Assembly: GCA_026552855.1 (NCBI GenBank)
Contig: JAPMTX010000162.1
Coordinates: forward strand, 1-33,581
Origin: Candidatus Methanoperedens sp.
GTDB taxonomy: Archaea > Halobacteriota > Methanosarcinia > Methanosarcinales > Methanoperedenaceae
DNA length: 33,581 nt
Direction of reading: 5' to 3'
Positions 24,061-33,270 of the stretch are shown here, piece by piece; position 1 is the stretch's first letter, and each line of letters starts with the position of its first letter. The position numbers and the translations under genes were made by a program. The notes under the pieces were generated by a model. The model was not told where the DNA came from, did not search any database, and saw only the letters and a program-made list of their open reading frames with translations.

Positions 24061-27000
24061 ATGATTGTTCTACATGGAATCTGGATACAACCAGAAACAT
24101 TAAAAGACCGGGGGAACTTCTTCTTGTGGGGCGAATCCTCCTCAATTTCACCTGCCAGACGCAGGGGGCGACCCCCTAAGGCAGAGGCACAGTGTGCCCA
24201 CCCTTTCCAGGCTGCTGAGAAAGACCTGGTTAGCGTGATGGAACCCCTGGGTTCAGGCAGCGTTATCAGCAAAAACGCGCATCACGATAGTGTCATCCTT
24301 TCACTCCCGTCATCTTCCAAATCTCCACAGGCATCGCCGGATCTACTCAGGGACGGCAGCGATGAGAATAACGGGGAAAAAACGGGTCTATCCCAGTGGA
24401 AAGTGGATGGTTTAAGCATCCAGCCGGAAGATGCGGTTTTATTGCTTAGCTCGCTCTCGGGGGCGTGGACAGAAAATGGCAGCGCCGTCATCGGGACAGA
24501 TCTTCGATTCTGGAGCAAGGTCTCAAAATTCGCAATGGAACTTCTGTCAAAACAGCACTTCGTGCCCGGGGTTGTTTATTCAGATAATGGTACAGCTTTT
24601 GCCCGGTGGCAGTACGTGCTGAACGATGAGAACGACAGGATGCTCATGTCAGCACTTGCACGCTCAATGCCCCCAGTTTGCAGGGCACTTATCCAGAACA
24701 GGAATCCGAACGCTCAGGAGGTAATGGCTGGTTTTTTAAACAGCGCTATCGACGGGTGCATCCGGAGATGGATACCTATCTCAGAGATAAGATCAAAAAA
24801 ACCAGGTCTCTCAGAAGCATGGTTACAATCTCTTGCAACCGGAGAACCGATAAGAGCAAGCGTATCAAATCTCAAAAAACTTCGTGATGGAATTACTTCC
24901 TGGAAAGCCCAGATACACGAAATAGAGAGATCAAATTTCCGTACATGCTTCCGCCTGGAATCGCCTCAGGATATCAAATCAGGTACCTGGGAACTGCGGT
25001 ATTTCCTCCAGGCTTCTGACGATCCGAGCCTGCTTGTACCTGCCGAAAAAGTCTGGAGAGAATCAAAGGATACTCTCCAGTTCCTGAACCGCAAATTCGA
25101 CCATCCGCAGGAAAAGCTGCTTACCGATCTCGGAAAAGCCTCCCGCCTGTATCCTCCAATCGAAGATAGTCTGCATTCAGCAAGACCCGATACTGCATCG
25201 CTTACAACGCAGCAGGCATATGCTTTTTTAAAAGAGGCAGTACCTCTGCTTACGGAGAGCGGGTTCGGTATACTTGTCCCTCCATGGTGGAATAAGACCA
25301 CGCCAAAGCTCGGTGTAAGATTAAACATGAAACCGAAAAGCAATCCGAAGACCGGCAGCGGATTGTTCGGTTTTAACTCGATCATACAGTACGACTGGCA
25401 GCTTGCTGTTGGCGGTGAGCCGATAAGTGAGGAAGAATTCGAAAATCTCGTAAACCTGAAAGAGCCTCTCGTGCGCGTACGCGGGCAGTGGGTTGAGGTG
25501 AAAAAAGAAGATATCGCAGCAGCAATAAAATTCTTCAAATCCAGGAAACAGGGCGAGATGAGGCTGGGAGAAGCACTGGGGCTGAGCATGGGGCTGGGCG
25601 GGCAGGACACGGGTCTTCAGGTAAGCGGATATGCAGCTTCAGGATGGTTATCTGGGCTGTTTGAGCGTTTATCAGGAAGGACAGGGATAGCCGAGTTACC
25701 GCAGCCTGATAATTTTGTGGGGGAGCTTCGCCCTTATCAGGTAAAGGGTTTCTCATGGCTTACGTTCATGCGCCAGTACGGGCTTGGCGCATGCCTTGCA
25801 GACGACATGGGGCTTGGAAAGACCATACAGTTGCTTGCCCTGCTATTGAAAGATAAGAGGGAAGGCATTGATAAGCCGACCCTTCTGATATGTCCTACTT
25901 CAGTGGTCGGGAACTGGCAGAGAGAAGCGAAGCGGTTCGCGCCTGCACTTTCGGTTCTTGTTCACCATGGCATCAACCGCAAGAAAGAGAAGGAATTCTC
26001 CGGCGAGGCTGTAAAGTACGATCTTGTGATAAGCACCTACGCACTGGCGCACAGGGACGGGGAGATGCTATCGCAGGTGGAATGGAACGGAGTTGCGCTC
26101 GATGAGGCGCAGAACATTAAGAACCAGTTCACAAAGCAGTCCCAGGCTGTGCGGAGGCTCAAAGCAGGCTTTCGCGTTGCACTAACGGGTACGCCTGTTG
26201 AGAACCGCCTGTCGGAGCTCTGGTCTATCATGGATTTCCTGAACCCCGGCTACCTGGGCTCGGCTGAGGGCTTCAGGAGGACATTCGCGCTGCCGATCGA
26301 GAGGTATAACGACAGGGAGACAGGCACAAGGCTTCGGAGCATAATCTCGCCTTTTTTACTGCGCCGCCTGAAGACAGACCCTGCGGTCATAAAAGACCTT
26401 CCCGATAAGATCGAGATGAAAGTCCGCTGCAACCTCTCAAAAGAGCAGGCGACGCTGTATGAGGCTGTTGTCAAGGATATGCTGCGGAAGATCGAGTCGT
26501 CGGAAGGGATAGAAAGAAAAGGTCTGGTGCTGTCAGCTCTGGTGAGGTTGAAGCAGGTCTGCAACCATCCGGCGCAGTTCCTAGGCGACGGTTCGGCGCT
26601 GCCAGGGCGCTCAGGCAAATTGAACCGCATCACAGAGCTGCTGGAGGAAGTGCTTGCAGAGGGTGATTTTGCTCTCATATTTACCCAGTTCGCTGAGATG
26701 GGCGGGATGCTCAGGTCACATTTCCAGCAGGTTTTCAGCCAGGAGGTGCTCTTCCTGCACGGTGGAGTATCCCAGAAACAAAGGGAAAAGATGATCGCCC
26801 GGTTCTCGGAGGGGAACGGTCCCAGGATATTCATTCTTTCGCTCAAAGCTGGCGGGGTCGGTTTGAATCTCACCCGCGCAAGCCATGTGTTCCATTTTGA
26901 CCGCTGGTGGAACCCTGCTGTTGAGAATCAGGCTACGGACAGGGCTTTTCGTATAGGGCAGACAAAGAACGTGCAGGTGCACAAGTTCATCTGCGAAGGG

Positions 27001-27153
27001 ACGCTTGAGGAGAGAATAGACGAGATGATTGAGAATAAAAAGGCACTTGCAGAGAACATCATAGGTACGGGCGAGGGCTGGCTGACTGAGATGACGACAG
27101 AGCAGTTAAAGGAATTATTCGCGCTGAGACGGGAGGCGGTGGCTGATGAGTGA
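24061..27153 (+). CDS. SNF2-family DEAD/DEAH helicase-translocase
   Basis: A 1030-aa Swi2/Snf2 ATPase. The N-terminal 500 residues are the SNF2-associated region of this bacterial/archaeal subfamily, starting MIVLHGIWI and followed by FFLWGE. The motor begins at about 555. Motif I is DDMGLGKTIQ (about 581-590), motif II is DEAQNIKN (about 681-688), motif III is LTGTPVENRLSELW, motif V is SLKAGGVGLNLT and motif VI is QATDRAFRIGQ. An AT-hook-like core, RRGRPPKAE, is at about 34-42 and is unusual. Such enzymes translocate on duplex DNA without strand separation. The SWIM-domain gene follows at once, a pairing known in bacteria (YwqA/YwqB in Bacillus). A role in repair or foreign-DNA handling is only an inference. 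Confidence 0.93.
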   Translation: MIVLHGIWIQPETLKDRGNFFLWGESSSISPARRRGRPPKAEAQCAHPFQAAEKDLVSVMEPLGSGSVISKNAHHDSVILSLPSSSKSPQASPDLLRDGSDENNGEKTGLSQWKVDGLSIQPEDAVLLLSSLSGAWTENGSAVIGTDLRFWSKVSKFAMELLSKQHFVPGVVYSDNGTAFARWQYVLNDENDRMLMSALARSMPPVCRALIQNRNPNAQEVMAGFLNSAIDGCIRRWIPISEIRSKKPGLSEAWLQSLATGEPIRASVSNLKKLRDGITSWKAQIHEIERSNFRTCFRLESPQDIKSGTWELRYFLQASDDPSLLVPAEKVWRESKDTLQFLNRKFDHPQEKLLTDLGKASRLYPPIEDSLHSARPDTASLTTQQAYAFLKEAVPLLTESGFGILVPPWWNKTTPKLGVRLNMKPKSNPKTGSGLFGFNSIIQYDWQLAVGGEPISEEEFENLVNLKEPLVRVRGQWVEVKKEDIAAAIKFFKSRKQGEMRLGEALGLSMGLGGQDTGLQVSGYAASGWLSGLFERLSGRTGIAELPQPDNFVGELRPYQVKGFSWLTFMRQYGLGACLADDMGLGKTIQLLALLLKDKREGIDKPTLLICPTSVVGNWQREAKRFAPALSVLVHHGINRKKEKEFSGEAVKYDLVISTYALAHRDGEMLSQVEWNGVALDEAQNIKNQFTKQSQAVRRLKAGFRVALTGTPVENRLSELWSIMDFLNPGYLGSAEGFRRTFALPIERYNDRETGTRLRSIISPFLLRRLKTDPAVIKDLPDKIEMKVRCNLSKEQATLYEAVVKDMLRKIESSEGIERKGLVLSALVRLKQVCNHPAQFLGDGSALPGRSGKLNRITELLEEVLAEGDFALIFTQFAEMGGMLRSHFQQVFSQEVLFLHGGVSQKQREKMIARFSEGNGPRIFILSLKAGGVGLNLTRASHVFHFDRWWNPAVENQATDRAFRIGQTKNVQVHKFICEGTLEERIDEMIENKKALAENIIGTGEGWLTEMTTEQLKELFALRREAVADE

Positions 27154-27175
27154 TAGAGTAAGTATGTTCAAAGAA

Positions 27176-27211
27176 CCGCAGATGAACGCAGATGAACGCA
27201 GATTTTTGCGG
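27176..27211. repeat. Three CGCAGATGAA-type 10-bp repeats
   Basis: CGCAGATGAA, CGCAGATGAA and CGCAGATTTT follow each other at exact 10-bp steps from 27177. The ends CCGCA (27176-27180) and TGCGG (27207-27211) are complementary. The array sits in the 67-bp gap between the SNF2 and SWIM genes and just ahead of the SWIM ribosome site. It resembles a dispersed repeat family in other genomes. Confidence 0.65.
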
Positions 27212-27220
27212 GGTAGATAA

Positions 27221-28132
27221 ATGGGCCGACGTGATGACTTCTGGGGCGGCTACGCACCCTCAAAACCAATAAAGGTCGAGGGAGGGATCAAAGCAAAAAG
27301 TAAGAGGGGAGCTATCGGAGACACCTGGTGGTCTAAGCGCTGGGTAAAAGTGCTTGAGTCTTTTGGCTGGAGCAACAGGCTTGAGCGGGGAAGAAGATAC
27401 GCCAGGGGCGGACAGGTCCTTGATTTTAAGCTCACAACAGGCAAAGTCACTGCAAAAGTACAGGGCTCGGTCCCAAAACCGTATTCAGTAAGCATAGAGA
27501 TAAAACCGCTCACGGATAGTGCATGGAACCGGGTAACAGAAGAGATGTCCGAGAAGGCAATATTTGTGGCAAAACTACTTGCAGGCGAGATGCCTCAGAA
27601 CATAGAGGAGGCTTTTGATGCTGCAGGCATGCCGCTGTTTCCCGAATCCTCAAAAGACATAAAGACCGACTGCTCATGCCCCGACAGTGCCAATCCCTGT
27701 AAACACATAGCAGCGGTATATTACATTTTGGCAGAGGAATTTGACCGCGATCCGTTCATGCTTTTCAAGCTTCGTGGCAGGACAAAGGATGAGATCACTG
27801 CATCGCTTCGCAAGATGCGCGCATCAGGTGCGCAGAATGCCGCTGAGCCTGAGACACCTGCGGCAGACGACGCGGGCGAACAAAAAGTAGAATCTCTGCC
27901 AGTCAATGATTTCTGGTCAGGAGGGGAGCTTGAATCATTTTCAGTTAGCATTTCCCCACCTGACGTGTCTGCGGCTGTCATAAAACGGCTGGGTGTGCCG
28001 CAGTTCTGGGACAGCAAAGAGGATTTCAACAAGAAAATGGGCGGTTACTATGAAGAGGTCAGCAGGCGTGCCATTGAGACTGCATACGGGGAAGAGATAA
28101 AGCCGGGGACGAAGAAGAAAAATATCAAATAA
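27221..28132 (+). CDS. SWIM zinc-finger protein partner of the SNF2 enzyme
   Basis: A 303-aa protein. The N-terminus (FWGGYAPSKPIKVEGGIKAKS, then GDTWWSKRWVKVLESFGWSNRLERGRRYAR) is the usual start of SNF2-linked SWIM proteins. The zinc motif CxCx6CxH is seen as CSCPDSANPCKH (Cys151, Cys153, Cys160, His162). A Pro/Ala-rich linker (about 205-230) leads to a C-terminal FWSGGELESF segment. The domain binds DNA or protein. Its fixed pairing with a SNF2 gene implies a shared complex. It ends in a Lys-rich tail. Confidence 0.9.
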   Translation: MGRRDDFWGGYAPSKPIKVEGGIKAKSKRGAIGDTWWSKRWVKVLESFGWSNRLERGRRYARGGQVLDFKLTTGKVTAKVQGSVPKPYSVSIEIKPLTDSAWNRVTEEMSEKAIFVAKLLAGEMPQNIEEAFDAAGMPLFPESSKDIKTDCSCPDSANPCKHIAAVYYILAEEFDRDPFMLFKLRGRTKDEITASLRKMRASGAQNAAEPETPAADDAGEQKVESLPVNDFWSGGELESFSVSISPPDVSAAVIKRLGVPQFWDSKEDFNKKMGGYYEEVSRRAIETAYGEEIKPGTKKKNIK

Positions 28133-28196
28133 AAGCATAGAAGTTTAGAGTATAAGCAAGACAATGGAGTATCTTCTAAGTGAAAACAAAGAATAG

Positions 28197-28281
28197 CGCC
28201 GAGGAGGAGATTTGAACTCCTGCTGTGCGTAGCACAACTGGTTTTCAAGACCAGCGCCTTAGGCCGCTTGGCTACCTCGGC
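28197..28281 (-). tRNA. tRNA-Ser (anticodon TGA)
   Basis: An 85-nt class II tRNA on the complement. The acceptor stem is GCCGAGG (28281-28275) with CCTCGGC (28204-28198), and the discriminator G is at 28197. The anticodon arm is CTGGT, loop CTTGAAA, ACCAG, giving TGA. A long variable arm and GTTCAAAT T loop are visible. CCA is not encoded. Confidence 0.95.
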
Positions 28282-28394
28282 AAAATGATTTGCTCCCCAA
28301 TGGTCGGCATGGTTTATTAATATTGCCTACATCAAAACCTTTAAAACAGATAATAATTATTGATGGGTCTTACCATAAATACTTCGAGGTAAAA

Positions 28395-28718
28395 ATGTCA
28401 AGTTTGCTACTTGTCTTATCAAAAGACCCGTACACCACAGAAACACCCGATCTCGTGCTTGATATCGGGCTTAATGCAAAAGGAAAAGGGAACGATGTTG
28501 CGTTATATCTTGTCGAGGACGGCGTTACCGCAGCGAGGAAGTCCGAATTCGGAAATAAACTTGCAGCCGCGCAAAAAAAAGGCATAAAGATATACGCGGA
28601 TGATAAAGCAGTTCTTTCAAGGTCGCTTACAAATAAATTGATTAACGGCGTGGAAGTCAAAGAGATAGGCGCTCTTCTTGATTCAATAATGGATCACGAC
28701 AGGGTCGCGTGGTTTTAG
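28395..28718 (+). CDS. DsrH/TusB-like sulfur-relay subunit
   Basis: A 107-aa small alpha/beta protein of the DsrE/F/H superfamily. It begins MSSLLLVLSKDPYTTETPD and ends with DRVAWF, the usual DsrH tail. It has no cysteine, so it is likely a structural partner of the ring rather than the sulfur carrier. I chose 28395 because upstream residues from 28290 do not match the family. It lies 114 bp past tRNA-Ser and heads a four-gene operon; a TATA-like box was not obvious. Confidence 0.82.
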   Translation: MSSLLLVLSKDPYTTETPDLVLDIGLNAKGKGNDVALYLVEDGVTAARKSEFGNKLAAAQKKGIKIYADDKAVLSRSLTNKLINGVEVKEIGALLDSIMDHDRVAWF

Positions 28719-28726
28719 GTGATAGC

Positions 28727-29095
28727 ATGACAGAAAAACATCTTACGATCGTATCTATAAACGGTCCTTACAGGGACGAGGCTGTATTCACTATGATGAG
28801 ACTGGCGCATGCAGCCAAGGAAAAAGGCATTGCGATCAATTTCTTTAACTACCTTGATGCCACGGTGATTGGGCACAGGGACCAGGCGCCGAAAGAATTC
28901 CCACCCATTGAGAACATCTTCGGGACAATCGTGAAAAAAGGTCAAAAGAAACCCAAAGCTGACGCCATTGCGTGCATAAAATGCACAGATGCCCGCGGCG
29001 TGACGAAGCAGCAGACAGAGGGCATTATCATAGGCGGGCTCTACGACCTGGGGGAATGGACTGCTGAATCGGATAAGACCATCCTCATAGGGTGA
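28727..29095 (+). CDS. DsrE-like sulfur-carrier subunit
   Basis: A 122-aa DsrE-family protein. It starts MTEKHLTIVSINGPYRDEAV and carries Cys83 and Cys86 (ACIKC) in the position of the active Cys of TusD/DsrE. These are the only cysteines of the three DsrE-fold subunits here, so this subunit is the probable persulfide carrier. GGTGAT precedes ATG at 28727 and decides the start over a GTG 18 bp upstream. It starts 8 bp after the DsrH-like stop. Confidence 0.87.
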   Translation: MTEKHLTIVSINGPYRDEAVFTMMRLAHAAKEKGIAINFFNYLDATVIGHRDQAPKEFPPIENIFGTIVKKGQKKPKADAIACIKCTDARGVTKQQTEGIIIGGLYDLGEWTAESDKTILIG

Positions 29096-29101
29096 TCAAA
29101 A

Positions 29102-29476
29102 ATGGCAAAGAAAGTGAACATAATCGTAACCCAGCCGCCCTACGGAAAAGAGGATGCGTTCTCAGCAATTCCCATGGCTGCATCCCAGGTCGCAGCAGGG
29201 AATGAAGCCTCACTCGTCTTCGCAAGCGGCGGCGTGCACTCAATAGTCAAAGGACAGAAAACCGGGTACGGAGACCTTGCGGTATGGGTAAAGGACGTGC
29301 CGCCTGTTGAGGCTGAGATAACAAAGAACATCGAGCTTGTGAATTTCTTCGCGCTTGACAGGGATATTGCAAAGCGCGGCATAGCCGACAGCGAGATCAT
29401 CGGCGGGATAAAGAAGATATCGCTTGATGAACTGACCGACATGATACTTGAGGCTGATGTAAACCTGGTGTTCTGA
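29102..29476 (+). CDS. DsrF/TusC-like sulfur-relay subunit
   Basis: A 124-aa DsrE/F superfamily protein, starting KKVNIIVTQPPYGKEDAFSA, with a hydrophobic SLVFASGGVHSIVKGQ (about 37-52) and the C-terminal DMILEADVNLVF common in the family. It has no cysteine and thus would not carry sulfur itself. It lies 6 bp after the DsrE-like gene, and its stop overlaps the tusA start by one base. Confidence 0.85.
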   Translation: MAKKVNIIVTQPPYGKEDAFSAIPMAASQVAAGNEASLVFASGGVHSIVKGQKTGYGDLAVWVKDVPPVEAEITKNIELVNFFALDRDIAKRGIADSEIIGGIKKISLDELTDMILEADVNLVF

Positions 29477-29712
29477 TGAGCGAGATAATCCCCGACGAGA
29501 CCTTGGACGTGCGCGGCGAATGCTGCCCGTACCCTCTTATCCTGACCAAGAAAAAGATCGAAGCGCTAAAAAGCGGCGAGATTCTGCATATAATAGCAGA
29601 TGACCCTGTGGCGCCGCAGAATATCGACTCGTGGTCTAAGAAGTCGGGGAACAAACTTCTTGCGGTGAAGCAGGACGGGAAGATTTTCAATATTTATGTG
29701 CAGAGGGTTTGA
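29476..29712 (+). CDS. TusA/SirA-family sulfur carrier
   Basis: A 78-aa protein with the hallmark CPxP motif CCPYP at Cys16-Pro20. Cys17 takes up persulfide sulfur in this family and passes it to DsrE/TusD. The rest keeps the expected fold, LDVRGECCPYPLILTKKKIE and then ADDPVAPQNI. With the three upstream genes it forms a complete relay. Its end use, tRNA thiolation, cofactor synthesis or sulfite/thiosulfate metabolism, is not shown by the neighbours. Confidence 0.93.
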   Translation: MSEIIPDETLDVRGECCPYPLILTKKKIEALKSGEILHIIADDPVAPQNIDSWSKKSGNKLLAVKQDGKIFNIYVQRV

Positions 29713-29739
29713 ATCTGTGAGTTTTTGTTTTCATTCCAA

Positions 29740-29976
29740 TCAGCCAGTGAACACAGACATTTTCAAATCCTCGGTGTAGATATACTCGTCCACTTTGCTG
29801 GCATCGGTTTTAACCCCCCAATCGATAGGCGTTTTCATTGCAGGGTCTTTTTCAAGCGGGGGTAACTTTTCAGGCTTCGAGAAGTACATTTTTACACCAC
29901 GGTTTCCTTGAATGAAAGTAGCGGTTAATAAATTATCCAAAAACTTTCGCAAATCATTAAATATCCCGCTTTCCAT
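29740..29976 (-). CDS. Doubtful 78-aa hypothetical protein
   Basis: I do not recognise this frame. It is 78 codons, convergent with tusA and divergent from pheS. It has no membrane segment and its C-terminal part is acidic. The TATA-like box of pheS (about 29955-29966) lies within its first codons and it lacks a clear promoter. That points to a chance or decayed frame, though its composition is not clearly non-coding. Confidence 0.35.
   Translation of the reverse strand: MESGIFNDLRKFLDNLLTATFIQGNRGVKMYFSKPEKLPPLEKDPAMKTPIDWGVKTDASKVDEYIYTEDLKMSVFTG
29955..29966 (+). promoter_or_regulatory. TATA-like box of pheS
   Basis: ATTAAATATC lies about 25 nt ahead of a predicted transcript start near 29987, leaving a leader of only about 7 nt before ATG at 29994. 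Confidence 0.45.
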
Positions 29977-29993
29977 TGTGATACCAGATTATA

Positions 29994-31454
29994 ATGCCCC
30001 CGAAAGAATACAACCTCACCAGCAATGAAAAGCGCGTTCTGCTGGCGCTTGATAAAAAAGACAACGTCTCTCCTGAAGGGCTTGCATCAGCATCAGGACT
30101 GAGCATAGAAGCCGCCGTGCAATCCGCTTTCCTTCTCGCAGAAAAAGGTCTCTGTGAGGTCAAAGAAAAGCTCATAACCATTTACACGCTCACAAAAGAG
30201 GGCGAACTGTATGCACAGGTCTCCCTGCCTGAGCGTCAGATAATCAATTCACTCACCGCGCCGCTCTCGCTCTCCGAGCTAAAGAAGAAATTCCCGCCCC
30301 AGATGGTAGGGATAGCCCTTGGCTGGCTTCGCAAGAAAAGCTGGGCAAGGATAGAAGGCGATAAGATAATCCCATCAGGAAAAGCAGAAGTCGGGGAAGA
30401 TGAGAGTATACTTGCAAAACTCAAAAAAGGTCCTCTTTCAGAGATTGGCGATGCTGTCAGGGACTTAATGAAAAGGAACCTTGTTGAAAAAACAGAGAAA
30501 AAGGAACGGCTCATAACAATCACAGAGGCAGGGAGAGCTCTCGCAGCGTCAGGCTTGACCATTGAAGAAGAGATCGCCCAGCTAACCCCCACAATTATAA
30601 AAAGCGGCGCATGGAAGACTGCAAAGATCCGCCCTTACAACATTCATACGCCTGTAAAACCGCTCTACGGCGCGAAAATACACCCGTACCAGCGCCTCAT
30701 CAACGAGATGCGCTTGATCTTTCTTGAGATGGGATTCACTGAGATAAAGGGCGACATAGTGCAGAGTTCTTTCTGGAACTTCGATGCGCTTTTCCAGCCG
30801 CAGGACCACCCTGCCAGGGAAATGCAGGACACCTTCCACCTTGCTACCGAATGCGATCTTCCTGAGGAATATATCGCTCCTGTAAAAGAAATGCACGAGC
30901 GGGGCGCAGGCATATCCAGGGGCTGGGGAGGAAAATGGAGCGTGGAGGTCGCGCGCAAACAGGTGCTCCGAACCCACACAACCGCGGTCACGATAAAGTA
31001 CTTGGCAGAGCACCCCGACCCTCCAGTGAAAGCCTTCTGCATCGACCGCGCATACCGTCGCGAGGCGATAGACCCGACGCACACGCCCGAGTTCGAACAA
31101 CTGGAGGGTGTGGTTATGGATAAAGGCGTGAGCTTCAAGAACCTGCTCGGCTGCCTGACAGAGTTCTACCACAGGATGGGATTCGAGGAAGTGCGGTTCA
31201 GACCTGGATATTTCCCATATACAGAGCCAAGCGTTGAGCCAGAGGTCTATGTCGAGAGCAGGGGCAAGTGGGTCGAGCTTGGCGGCGCAGGAGTATTTCG
31301 GAAAGAGGTGACAGAACCCCTCGGAATAAAGCATCCTGTGCTTGCATGGGGGCTCGGCGTGAGCAGAGTGGCGATGCTGCGGCTGGGATTAAAGGATTTG
31401 AGGGAGCTTTACCAGAGCGATATAGACTGGCTGAGGAAGAGCACGGTATTTTAA
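29994..31454 (+). CDS. pheS: Phenylalanine-tRNA ligase alpha subunit
   Basis: Charges tRNA-Phe as an alpha2-beta2 class II synthetase. The 486-aa length and the N-terminal winged-helix domains (about 1-200) are the archaeal/eukaryotic type. The catalytic core starts at about 205 ([10 protein letters not shown], then [15 protein letters not shown]). Motif 2 is [18 protein letters not shown] (about 348-365) and motif 3 is [14 protein letters not shown] (about 451-464). pheT, often next door, is not here. The gene is a stand-alone unit. Confidence 0.96.
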   Translation: MPPKEYNLTSNEKRVLLALDKKDNVSPEGLASASGLSIEAAVQSAFLLAEKGLCEVKEKLITIYTLTKEGELYAQVSLPERQIINSLTAPLSLSELKKKFPPQMVGIALGWLRKKSWARIEGDKIIPSGKAEVGEDESILAKLKKGPLSEIGDAVRDLMKRNLVEKTEKKERLITITEAGRALAASGLTIEEEIAQLTPTIIKSGAWKTAKIRPYNIHTPVKPLYGAKIHPYQRLINEMRLIFLEMGFTEIKGDIVQSSFWNFDALFQPQDHPAREMQDTFHLATECDLPEEYIAPVKEMHERGAGISRGWGGKWSVEVARKQVLRTHTTAVTIKYLAEHPDPPVKAFCIDRAYRREAIDPTHTPEFEQLEGVVMDKGVSFKNLLGCLTEFYHRMGFEEVRFRPGYFPYTEPSVEPEVYVESRGKWVELGGAGVFRKEVTEPLGIKHPVLAWGLGVSRVAMLRLGLKDLRELYQSDIDWLRKSTVF

Positions 31455-31478
31455 CTGAAAGACGACACCTATCGACAC

Positions 31479-32459
31479 CTAATCCGGGACAACCACGACT
31501 TTCAATGAGTCCTTCGCTTCCCCCGCAATCTTAAAACCCCTCTGGATATCATCCAGTTTTACCCTGTGCGTTATCATCCCTTTTACATCTATCTTCCCGT
31601 CTTTGATCAACTCCAGCGCCTCCTCCAGATCGACGGGCGCCGCCCCGTAGCTTGAGACAATGCTCAATTCATTCCTCCAGAAATCTTCAACCGGGACTGG
31701 AATATTTTTATTCGGGATAGCGAACAGTATTATCACCCCTTTTTTATCTATGTACCTGAACGCCGCCTCAAAAGCAGGCATCGCCCCGGTGCACATGATT
31801 ATCCTGTCGGCTTTAACATCCAGCTTCTCGTTCGCATTGAATACTTCGTCCGCCCCGTATTCTTTTGCCTTATCAAGTCTATAATCCACGAGATCGGTAG
31901 CGATGACCTTCGCCCCTTTTAATTTAGCCACCTTTATGTTCAAAAGACCTGATATCCCTGAACCCATCACCAGAACAGTCTGCCCTTCCCCAACCCCGAT
32001 AATCCTCTGCGCCCTCACGACGCAGGCTAAAGGCTCGATCATCGTCCCTTCTTCGTAAGAGACGTCCTCAGGCAGGACGTATGTCCCGTACTCCACATTT
32101 ATCTTCGGTACCCTGACGAACTCGCTGAACCCGCCCGGGTCGTAGTTGCCTCTATGTAACGTTTCACATGCGGTATGATTCCCTGCAAGGCAGTATTTGC
32201 ATTCGTTGCATGGAACGTGATGGCTTACGAAGACCCTCTGCCCCGCATCAAATCTATCTGATCTTGACTCGATTATCTCCCCAGTCATCTCATGACCCAG
32301 GACGCGAGGCGCTTTTTTTATCCTGTACCATTCCATCAGGTCGGTCCCGCAGATGCCCGAGGCTTTGACCTTTACCAGGAGTTCGCCATCTTTTATCTCT
32401 GGCTTTGGTCTATTCTCTATCCTGATGTCGTTATTATTGTAGTATACGGCGGTCTTCAT
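31479..32459 (-). CDS. Zinc-dependent alcohol dehydrogenase (MDR family)
   Basis: A 326-aa medium-chain dehydrogenase. Catalytic zinc ligands are in GICGTD (Cys37), GHE (His-Glu, about 54-56) and EPLACVV. Structural zinc cysteines are in PCNECKYCLAGNHTAC (four Cys). The Rossmann fold is VMGSGISGLLNI. It most resembles threonine/sorbitol dehydrogenase-type members, which oxidise polyols or hydroxy-acids with NAD(P). It lies 9 bp after the LsrF-like gene, which suggests that the two act on related phosphorylated ketoses. Confidence 0.88.
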   Translation of the reverse strand: MKTAVYYNNNDIRIENRPKPEIKDGELLVKVKASGICGTDLMEWYRIKKAPRVLGHEMTGEIIESRSDRFDAGQRVFVSHHVPCNECKYCLAGNHTACETLHRGNYDPGGFSEFVRVPKINVEYGTYVLPEDVSYEEGTMIEPLACVVRAQRIIGVGEGQTVLVMGSGISGLLNIKVAKLKGAKVIATDLVDYRLDKAKEYGADEVFNANEKLDVKADRIIMCTGAMPAFEAAFRYIDKKGVIILFAIPNKNIPVPVEDFWRNELSIVSSYGAAPVDLEEALELIKDGKIDVKGMITHRVKLDDIQRGFKIAGEAKDSLKVVVVPD

Positions 32460-32468
32460 GGATAGGCT

Positions 32469-33251
32469 CTATCTTTTCGATCTCTGGTATATCCCGTAAG
32501 CCTCATCCACAGACTTACCCTCATGAACGATAGCCCTTACAGCCTGTATCATGCCGACCGGATTGTCGCTCTGAAAGATGTTCCTGCCCATATCCACACC
32601 GGTGGCTCCATCCGAGATAGCATGGTAGGTCATATGCAGAGCCTCAATCTCAGGCAGCTTTTTTCCGCCTGCGATGACAACAGGGACTTTTCCGCATGCT
32701 TCAACTACCTGCTCGAAATCCTCGGTATAGTAGGTCTTGACCATGTGCGCCCCGATCTCCACGCATATCCTTGACGCAAGACCCAGGTACCTTGCATCGC
32801 GAGCCATTTCTTTCCCGACCGCGGTCACAGCCAGGACAGGGATTCCGTATTTTTCCCCTTCGTCCACGAGCTTTGACAGGTTATCTATGGTTTCCCTCTC
32901 GTATTCCCCACCGACATAAACAGAGCATGTGATCGCTGACGCGTTAATCCTTATCGCGTCTTCTATATTGGTCGTTATGATCTCGTTGGATAGTTCCTTC
33001 AAGATGCTCTGACCTCCTGAGACGCGCAGGATGATCGGAATTTCAGCAGCAGGGTCTATCCAGTTCCTGATAGCTCCTCTTGTTATCATCAACGCATCCG
33101 CGTACGGCAGCAGCGGCGCAACCGTTTTGCCCAAGTTAGCCAGCCCTGTGGTTGGACCCTGGAAATAACCGTGATCGACCGCCAGCATGACGCAGCGCCC
33201 TGTTCCGGGCTTGATTATCCGTGAAATCCTGTTCTTCATTCCCCAGTTCAT
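32469..33251 (-). CDS. LsrF-like class I aldolase/thiolase
   Basis: A 260-aa TIM-barrel aldolase. Its sequence is close to E. coli LsrF, 3-hydroxy-5-phosphonooxypentane-2,4-dione thiolase: NWGMKNRISRI at the start, VMLAVDHGYFQGPTTGL (about 22-38), VYVGGEYE, MVKTYY with the Schiff-base Lys (about 168), VIAGGKKLPEIEAL and VDMGRNIFQSDNPVGM. The start at 33251 keeps the NWGM match. Archaeal relatives include 2-amino-3,7-dideoxyheptulosonate synthase of the alternative shikimate route, so the substrate may be a sugar-phosphate unrelated to AI-2. No lsrK or lsrG is nearby. Confidence 0.88.
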   Translation of the reverse strand: MNWGMKNRISRIIKPGTGRCVMLAVDHGYFQGPTTGLANLGKTVAPLLPYADALMITRGAIRNWIDPAAEIPIILRVSGGQSILKELSNEIITTNIEDAIRINASAITCSVYVGGEYERETIDNLSKLVDEGEKYGIPVLAVTAVGKEMARDARYLGLASRICVEIGAHMVKTYYTEDFEQVVEACGKVPVVIAGGKKLPEIEALHMTYHAISDGATGVDMGRNIFQSDNPVGMIQAVRAIVHEGKSVDEAYGIYQRSKR

Positions 33252-33270
33252 TTTAAATTCCTCCTTGAAC

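Noticed and set aside
30582-31334. 250-codon frame opposite pheS
   Set aside because: Entirely antisense to conserved PheS motifs, with no recognisable domain.
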